Made by a program: the position numbers and the translations under genes | Shown: piece by piece, positions 55,966 to 64,000 of the stretch | How positions within the stretch are numbered: position 1 is the first letter of the stretch | Layout of the letters: each line of letters starts with the position of its first letter | Source of the DNA: Asterias rubens | Taxonomy: Eukaryota; Echinodermata; Asteroidea; Forcipulatida; Asteriidae | NCBI RefSeq assembly: GCF_902459465.1 | Contig: NW_022985726.1 | Coordinates: 49,784-113,783, forward strand | Length of the DNA: 64,000 nucleotides | Direction: 5' to 3' | Notes under the pieces: model-generated | Database searches by the model: none | The model's input: the letters and a program-made list of their open reading frames with translations, nothing else | Told to the model about the DNA's origin: nothing

Positions 55966-56082
55966 CTGCAATGGGAGCTGGGTATGCTGTGTGAATGACA
56001 CTTACTCATCCAATGGAGTTGATGGAATCGACCTGTCGCTGTATCTGGATGCCTCACTCTCTACTCTCTACAGGTAAATATT
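55966..56082 (+). other. Exon-like unit with the longest open frame
   Basis: The first unit of the array differs from the rest. A frame reads DCNGSWVCCVNDTYSSNGVD then GIDLSLYLDASLSTLY and stops at a CAG/GTAAAT donor-like site. Later units carry about 4 extra bases (GACTGAACC for TACT-C) that break this frame. It may be a relic of the exon from which the satellite arose. No family recognised. Confidence 0.3.
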
Positions 56083-56180
56083 TTTCTTTTAAATAAAAAA
56101 ACATATAACAGTGTCAACCTGCAAAAGCTCCTTTTTTTAATCCAGAACCTTTTTAAAAAAAAAGTATTTTTAAATGTGTT

Positions 56181-59100
56181 ATTCAGGTTGGGTGTTTGAT
56201 GACTGACCGGGAAGTTGACTGAACCATCTAAAGGAGTTGCTGGAATCGACCTGCCGCTGTATCTGGACACCTCACTCTCTACTTCAACAGGTAGATATTT
56301 TTTGTCTTGAGATAAAGAAGTTTTTAACAATTTCAGTCTTCAAAAGCTTTTATTAATTCAGAACCTTCTTCTTTTTTACTTTTCTTTGATGTGTTACTCT
56401 CTACTTCATAAGATAGATAATTTGTTTTTGTAATAAAAGAAGTTTTTAATAATTCCAATCTGTAAAAGCTGTTATTAATTCAGAACCTTCTTCTTTTCTA
56501 GTTTTCTTTGATGTGTTATTCAGGTTGGCTGTTTGATAACTTACTGGGACAATAACTGAACTATCTAACGGAAGTGCTGGAATCGAGCTGTCGCTGTATC
56601 TGGACGCCTCACTCTCTACTTCAAAAGGTAGATAATTTGTTCCTTAATAAAAGAAGTATTTTAACAACTCCAGTTATCAAAAGCTCTTTTTAATTCAGAA
56701 CCTTTTTTTGTTATTCAGGTTGGATGTTTGATAACTGACTGGGCATTGACTGAACCATCTAACGGAGTTGCTGGAATCGACCTGTTGCTGTATCTGGCTG
56801 CCTCACTCTCTACTTCAAAAGGTAGATATTTTTCTTTAAATAAAGAAGTTTTTAACAATTGCAATCTTTAAAAGCTCTATTTAATTCAGCATTTTCCTGT
56901 TTTAGATGTATTTGATGTGTTATTCAGGTTGGCCGTTTGATGGCTGACTGGGACGTTGACTGAACCATCTAACGGAGTTGCTGGAATCGACCTGTCGCTG
57001 TATCTGGACGCCTCACTTTCTACTTCAAAAGGTAGATATTTTTTTCTTTAGATAAAGAAGTCTTTAACAATTCCAATCTGTATAAAGCTCTATTTAATTC
57101 AGAACCTTCTTCTTTTGTGTTTTCTTTTGCTGTGTTATTCAGGTTGGCTGTTTTGTGACTGACTGGGACGTTGACTGAACCATCTGACGGAGTTGCTGGA
57201 ATCAACCTATCGCTGTATCTGGACGCCTCACTCTCTACTTCAAAAGGTAGATTTTTTTTTTTAGATAAAGAATTTTTTCACAATACCAATCTGTATAAAG
57301 CTCTATTTAATTCAGAACCTTTTTTTTGTTTTCTTTTCCTGTGTTATTCAGGTTGGTTGTTTGGTGACTGACTGGGACGTTGACTGAACCATCTAACGGA
57401 GTTGCTGGAATCGACCTGTCGCTGTATCTTGACGCCCTACTCTCTAATTCAAAAGGTAGATATTTTTTCTTGAGATAAAGAAGTTTTTCACAATACCAAT
57501 CTGTATAAAGCTCTATTTAATTCAGAACCTTCTTTTTTATTTTTTTATTTTGATGTGTTATTCAGGTTGGCTGTTTGATGACTGACTGGGACGTTGACTG
57601 AACCGACTAACGGGGTTGCGGGGATTGATCTGAGGCTGTATCTGGCTGCCTCATTCTCTACTTCAACAAGTAGATTTTGTTTCTGATATTTTTACATTCA
57701 AGAAAAACATCACTACTATTTTGACACAATCTCTAAAGGTATGCCATTTTATTCATTACTCTACTAACCAAACTTGCACCTCCATCCATCACTGTTTACA
57801 GGGTCTTATGTAACAACCACCCATACAATATATTGCACCGAATTTAATCCCAAACTAAATAGAAAAAACTCGGTTTCTAAATGCGTTTTTCTCTACTTTA
57901 AAAGGTTGATGTTTTTTTCTTAGATAAAGAAGCTTTTAACAATTCCAGCTTTCAAAAGCTCTTATTAATTCAGAACTTTTTTGTTAAGTTTTCTTTGATG
58001 TGTTTTTTAGGTTGGGTGTTTGATGACTGACCGGGATGTTGACTGAACCATCTAACGAAGTTGCTGGAATCGACCAGACGCTGTATCTGGACGCCTCCCT
58101 CTCCAAACAAAAGGTAGATATTTTTCTCTTTAGATAAAGAAGTTTTAAACAATTCCACTCTCAAAAGCTCTTATTAATTCAGAACCCTCTTTTTTAAAAG
58201 TTTTCTTTTAATGTGTTATTCAGGTTGGCTGTTTGATGACTGACCGGGACGTTGACTTTACCATCACACGGAGTTGCTGGAATCGACCTGTTGCTGTATC
58301 TGGACGCCTCACCTTCTAAGGTGGATATTTTTTCTTATGATAAAAAAGTTTTTAACAAATCCAATCGGTTTAAAGCTCTATTTAATTCAGAACCTTTTCT
58401 TGATCGTTTTCTTTTGATGTGTTATTCAGGTTGGCTGTTTGATGACTGACCGGGACGTTTACTGAACCATCTAACGGAGTTGCTTGAATCGACCTGTTGC
58501 TGTATCTGGACGCCTCACCTTCTAAGGTGGATATTTTTTCTTATGATAAAAAAGTTTTTAACAAATCCAATCGGTTTAAAGCTCTATTTAATTCAGAACC
58601 TTTTCTTGATCGTTTTCTTTTGATGTGTTATTCAGGTTGGCTGTTTGATGACTGACCGGGACGTTTACTGAACCATCTAACGGAGTTGCTTGAATCGACC
58701 TGTTGCTGTAGCTGGACGCCTCGCCTTCTAAGGTGGATATTTTTTCTTACGATAAAGAAGTTTTTAACAATTCCAATCTGTATAAAGCTCTATTTAATTC
58801 AGAATCTTTTTTTTTCTTTAGTTTTCTTTTGATGTGTTATTCAGGTTGGCGTTTGACGACTGACCGTGACGTTGACTGAACCATCTAACGGAAGTGCTGG
58901 AATCGACCTGTCGCTGTATCTGGACGCCTCACTCTCTACTTCAAAAGGTATATTTTTTTTCTTTAGAAAAAGAAGTTTTTAACAATATCAATCTGTAAAA
59001 GCTCTATTTAATTCAGCATTTTCCTGTTTTAGATGTATTTGATGTGTTGTTCGGGTTGGCTGTTTGATGACTGACTGGGACGTTGACTGAACCGCCTAAT

Positions 59101-62100
59101 GGGGTTACAGGGATCGACCTGACGCTGTATCTGGCTGCCTCATTCTCTACTTCAACAAGTAGATTTTGTTTCTGTTATTTTTACATTCAAGAAAAACATC
59201 GCTACTATTTTGACACAATCTCTAAAGGTATGCCATTTTATTCATTACTCTACTAACGAAACTTGCACCTCCATCCGTCATGGTTCACAGGGTCATATGT
59301 AACAACCACCCACACCATCTATCGCACTGAATATAATCCCAAACTAATTAAAAGAAACTCGGTTTCTAAATGCATTTTTTGATTGTATGTATTTGTTTTT
59401 TTATTTTATGCAATGATGTAATGTGGAACCATCTGCCTATGGGAGTCGGCTTGAAACTGCAAATGTCATTCGGACCATGACGTTTACTGAACCATCCAAC
59501 AGAGTTGCTAAAATCGACCTGTCGCTGTATCTGGACGCCTAACTCTCTACTTCAAAAGGTGGATATTTTTTCTTTAGACAAAGAAGTTTTTAACAAATCC
59601 AATCTGTTTAAATCTCTATTTAATTCAGAAACTTCTTTGTTTTAATTTTTCTTTTGAAGTGCTATTCAGGTTGGCTGTTTCATGACTGACCGGGACGTTG
59701 ACTGAACCATCTAATGGAGTTGCTGGAATCGACCTGTTGCTGTATCTGGACGCCTCACTGTCTACTTCAAAAGGTATATTTTTTTCCTTTAGCAAAAGAA
59801 GTTTTGAACATTATCAATCTGTAAAAGCTCTATTTAATTCAGCATTTTCCTGTTTTAGTTGTATTTGATGTGTTATTCAGGTTGGCTGTTTGATGACTGA
59901 CTCGGACGTTGACTGACCGCCTAATGGGGTTACAGGGATCGACCTGACGCTGTATCTGGCTGCCTCATTCTCTGCTTCAACAAGTAGATTTTGTTTCTGT
60001 TAATTTTACATTCAAGAAAAACCTCACTAGTAATTTGACACAATCTCTAAAGGTATGCCATTTTATTCATTACTCTACTAACCAAACTTGCACCTCCATC
60101 CGTCATGGTTCACAGGGTCATATGTAACAACCACCCACACCATCTATCGCACCGAATATAATCCCAAACTAATTAGAAGAAACTCGGTTTCTAAATGCAT
60201 TTTTTGATTGTATGTATTTGTTTTTTTATTTTATGCAATGATGTAATGTGGAACCATCTGCCTATGGAAGTCGGCTTGAAACTGCAAATGTCATTCGGAC
60301 CATGACGTTGACTGAACCATCCAACGGAGTTGCTGAAATCGACCTGTCGCTGTATCTGGACGCCTAACTCTCTACTTCCAAAGGTGGATATTTTTTCTTT
60401 AGACAAAGAAGTTTTTAACAAATCCAATCTGTTTAAATATCTATTTAATTCAGAAACTTCTTTGTTTTAATTTTTCTTTTGATATGTTATTCAGGTTGGC
60501 TCTTTCATGACTGACCGGGACGTTGACTGAACCATCTAACGGAGTTGCTGGAATCAACCTGTTGCTGTAGCTGGACGCCTCACCTTCTAAGGTGAATATT
60601 TTTTCTTACGATAAAGAAGTTTTTTAACAAATCCAATCTGTTTAAAGCTCTATTTAATTCAGAACCTTTTCTTGATAGTTTTCTTTTGATGTGTTATTCA
60701 GGTTGGCTGATTGATGACTGACCGGGACGTTGACTGAACCGTCTAACGGAGTTGCTGGAATCGACCTGTTGCTGTAGCTGGACGCCTCACCTTCTATGGT
60801 GGATATTTTTTCTTACGATAAAGAAGTTTTTAACAAATCCAATCTGTAAAAAGCTCTATTTAATTCAGAACCTTTTTTTTCTTTAGTTTTCTTTTGATGT
60901 GTTGTTCAGGTTGGCGTTTGACGACTGACCGTGACGTTGACTGGACCATCTAACGGAAGTGCTGGAATCGACCTGTCGCTGTATCTGGACGCCTCGCCCT
61001 CTACTTGAAAAGGTGGATATTTTTTCTTTAGATAAAGAAGTTTTTAACAATTCCAGTCTGTATGAAGCTCCATTTAATTCAGAAACTTCTTTTTTAAAGT
61101 TTTCTGTTGATGTGCTATTCAGGTTGGCTGCTTTTTGACTCACCGGGACGTTGACTGAACCATCTAACGGAGTTGCTAGAATCGACCTGTTGCTGTATCT
61201 GGATGCCTCACTCTCTGCTTCAAAAGGTAGATATTTTTTCTTTAGAAAAAGAAGTTTTGAACAATATCAATCTGTAAAAGCTCTATTTAATTCAGCATTT
61301 TCCTGTTTTAGTTGTATTTGATGTGTTATTCAGGTTGGCTGTTTGATGACTGACTGGGACGTTGACTGAACCGCCTAATGGGGTTACAGGGATCGACCTG
61401 ACGCTGTATCTGGCTGCCTCATTCTCTACTTCAACAAGTAGATTATGTTTCTGTTAATTTTACATACAAGAAAAACCTCACTAGTATTTTGACACAATTT
61501 CTAAAGGTATGCCATTTTATTAATTACTCTACTAACCAAACTTGCACCTCCATCCGTCATGGTTCACAGGGTCATATGTAACAACCACCCACACCATCTA
61601 TCGCACCGAATATAATCCCAAACTAATTAGAAGAAACTCGGTTTCTAAATGCATTTTTTGATTGTATGTATTTGTTTTTTTATTTTATGCAATGATGTAA
61701 TGTGGAACCATCTGCCTATGGAAGTCGGCTTGAAACTGCAAATGTCATTCGGACCATGACGTTGACTGAACCATCCAACGGAGTTGCTGAAATCGACCTG
61801 TCGCTGTATCTGGACGCCTAACTCTCTACTTCAAAAGGTGGATATTTTTTCTTTAGACAAAGAAGTTGTTAACAAATCCAATCTGTTTAAATCTCTATTT
61901 AATTCAGAAACTTCTATGTTTTAATTTTTCTTTTGATATGTTATTCAGGTTGGCTCTTTCATGACTGACCGGGACGTTGACTGAACCATCTAACGAAGTT
62001 GCTGGAAGCGACCTGTTGCTGTAGCTGGACGCCTCACCTTCTAAGGTGGATATTTTTTCTTACGATACAGAAGTTTTTAACAAATCCAATCTGTTTAAAG

Positions 62101-64000
62101 CTCTATTTAATTCAGAACCTTTTCTTTATAGTTTTCTTTTGATGTGTTATTCAGGTTGGCTGTTTGATGACTGACCAGGACGTTGACTGAACCCTCTAAC
62201 GGAGTTGCTGGAATCGACCTGTTGCTGTAGCTGGTGGATATTTTTTCTTACGATAAAGAAGTTTTTAACAAATCCAATCTGTTTAAAGCTCTAATTAATT
62301 CAGAACCTTTTCTTCATAGTTTTCTGTTGATGTGTTATTCAGGTTGGCTGCTTTTTGACTGACCGGGACGTTGACTGAACCATCTAACGGAGTTGCTGGA
62401 AGCGACCTGTTGCTGTAGCTGGACGCCTCACCTTCTAAGGTGGATATTTTTTCTTACGATAAAAAAGTTTTTAACAAATCCAATCTGTTTAAAGCTCTAT
62501 TTAATTCAGAACCTTTTCTTTATAGTTTTCTTTTGATGTGTTATTCAGGTTGGCTGTTTGATGACTGACCGGGACGTTGACTGAACCGTCTAACGGAGTT
62601 GCTGGAATCGACCTGTTGCTGTAGCTGGACGCCTCGCCTTCTAAGGTGGATATTTTTTCTTACGATAAAAAAGTTTTTAACAAATCCAATCTGTTTAAAG
62701 CTCTATTTAATTCAGAACCTTTTCTTTATAGTTTTCTTTTGATGTGTTATTCAGGTTGGCTGTTTGATGACTGACCGGGACGTTCACTGAACCGTCTAAC
62801 GGAGTTGCTGGAATCGACCTGTTGCTGTAGCTGGACGCCTCACCTTCTAAGGTGGATATTTTTTCTTACGATAAAGAAGTTTTTAACAAATCCAATCTGT
62901 TTAAAGCTCTAATTAATTCAGAACCTTTTCTTCATAGTTTTCTGTTGATGTGTTATTCAGGTTGGCTGCTTTTTGACTGACCGGGACGTTGACTGAACCA
63001 TCTAACAGAGTTGCTGGAATCGACCTGTTGCTGTATCTGGACGCCTCACTCTCTACTTCAAAAGGTAGATATTTTTTGTTTAGAAAATAAGTTTTGAACA
63101 ATATCAATCTATAAAAGCTCTATTTAATTCAGCATTTTCCTGTTTTAGTTGTATTTGATGTGTTATTCAGGTTGGCTGTTTGATGACTGACTGGGACGTT
63201 GACTGAACCGCCTAATGGGGTTACAGGGATCGACCTGACGCTGTATCTGGCTGCCTCATTCTCTACTTCAACAAGTAGATTTTGTTTCTGTTAATTTTAC
63301 ATTCAAGAAAAACCTCACTAGTATTTTTACACAATTTCTAAAGGTATGCCATTTTATTCATTACTCTACTAACCAAACTTGCACCTCCATCCGTCATGGT
63401 TCACAGGGTCATATGTAACAACCACCCACACCATCTATCGCACCGAATATAATCCCAAACTAATTAGAAGAAACTCGGTTTCTAAATGCATTTTTTGATT
63501 GTATGTATTTGTTTTTTTATTTTATGCAATGATGTTATGTGGAACCATCTGCCTATGGAAGTCGGCTTGAAACTGCAAATGTCATTCGGACCATGACGTT
63601 GACTGAACCATCCAACGGAGTTGCTGAAATCGACCTGTCGCTGTATCTGGACGCCTAACTCTCTACTTCAAAAGGTGGATATTTTTTCTTTAGACAAAGA
63701 AGTTGTTAACAAATCCAATCTGTTTAAATCTCTATTTAATTCAGAAACTTCTATGTTTTAATTTTTCTTTTGATATGTTATTCAGATTGGCTCTTTCATG
63801 ACTGACCGGGACGTTGACTGAACCATCTCTAACGAAGTTGCTGGAAGCGACCTGTTGCTGTAGCTGGACGCCTCACCTTCTAAGGTGGATATTTTTTCTT
63901 ACGATACAGAAGTTTTTAACAAATCCAATCTGTTTAAAGCTCTATTTAATTCAGAACCTTTTCTTTATAGTTTTCTTTTGATGTGTTATTCAGGTTGGCT
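56181..64000 (+). repeat. About 208-bp exon-like satellite, about 29 copies, continues past the window
   Basis: TTATTCAGGTTGG recurs about every 206-213 bp (for example 56713, 56921, 57136, 57345, 57560; 62338, 62546, 62753, 62956). Each unit has a T-rich stretch ending in CAG, a 104-bp core (GGAGTTGCTGGAATCGACCT, GCTGTATCTGGACGCCTCAC) and AAAAG/GTAGAT, that is, acceptor- and donor-like edges. The core reads GVAGIDLSLYLDASLSTSKG in one frame, but TGA TGA and other stops precede it, so ordinary units cannot be coding exons. Blocks end in a variant core plus module M (57600-57890, 59080-59450, 59910-60290, 61360-61750, 63190-63590), giving a higher-order repeat. Confidence 0.85.

Noticed and set aside
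60883-63107. Minus-strand frames in the right-hand satellite (EVESEASRYSDRSIPATPLDG-like)
   Set aside because: Open because the core has few stop triplets in antisense. No splice-like edges on that strand, and the frames end in the T-rich spacer.

Overview
The window is animal nuclear DNA: AT-rich, with no operons, and full of repeats of metazoan type (Ty3/gypsy LTR element, CR1/jockey-like non-LTR fragments, a Penelope-like fragment, TTAA-flanked MITEs, satellites). The only intact host genes encode secreted proteins with a PAN/apple-like module and a C-terminal fibrinogen-related domain (FReD), a lectin class expanded in invertebrate deuterostomes. The palindromic TTAA element and a 'TTTCACAAAGAGTTAGGACT' repeat resemble repeats I associate with sea-star sequences. 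An echinoderm, probably an asteroid, is my best guess; that is memory, not proof.

Region 1 (1-31.4 kb) is a tandemly duplicated FReD cluster on the minus strand. It holds three intact single-exon genes (2295-3368, 7160-8221, 17478-18500), one internally deleted copy (30542-31334), two 3'-end relics (about 4060-4310 and 9000-9243), a 5'-end relic (10840-11012) and a 40-bp relic (30161-30200). Each copy carries the same roughly 1.8-kb 3' flank. Two large flanking segments (about 11.0-15.5 kb and 18.5-28.1 kb) are paralogous, so several transposon insertions can be read as filled versus empty sites: a CR1/jockey-like fragment at 9244-10545, a 799-bp TTAA element carrying a THAP relic, a 378-bp MITE, and a complete minus-strand Ty3/gypsy (Mag-like) element at 21242-26050 nested inside an older non-LTR fragment.

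Region 2 (31.7-39.9 kb) has a TTAA-flanked MITE and then four tandem copies of a 2-kb unit. Each unit carries two palindromic 377-bp TTAA elements; the second unit has lost about 0.8 kb. Region 3 (39.9-44.7 kb) is mostly unassigned DNA with small repeats.

Region 4 (44.76-49.05 kb) is bounded by TGTAGCG...CGCTACA ends and a GTAT duplication. I read it as a minus-strand non-autonomous LTR element whose 3' end has been tandemly triplicated together with a 100-bp minisatellite. Region 5 (49.2-55.8 kb) holds decayed non-LTR reverse transcriptases and a Penelope-like element end (GIY-YIG domain). Inverted copies of that end flank a 2-kb array of about 62-bp repeats that itself looks derived from Penelope-like coding sequence.

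Region 6 (55.8 kb to the right edge) is an 8-kb array of about 29 copies of a roughly 208-bp unit with exon-like, splice-site-like edges. It is interspersed with a second module that forms a higher-order repeat, and it runs off the window.

No tRNA, rRNA or CRISPR feature could be supported. All identifications are by eye from motifs; no database search was run.
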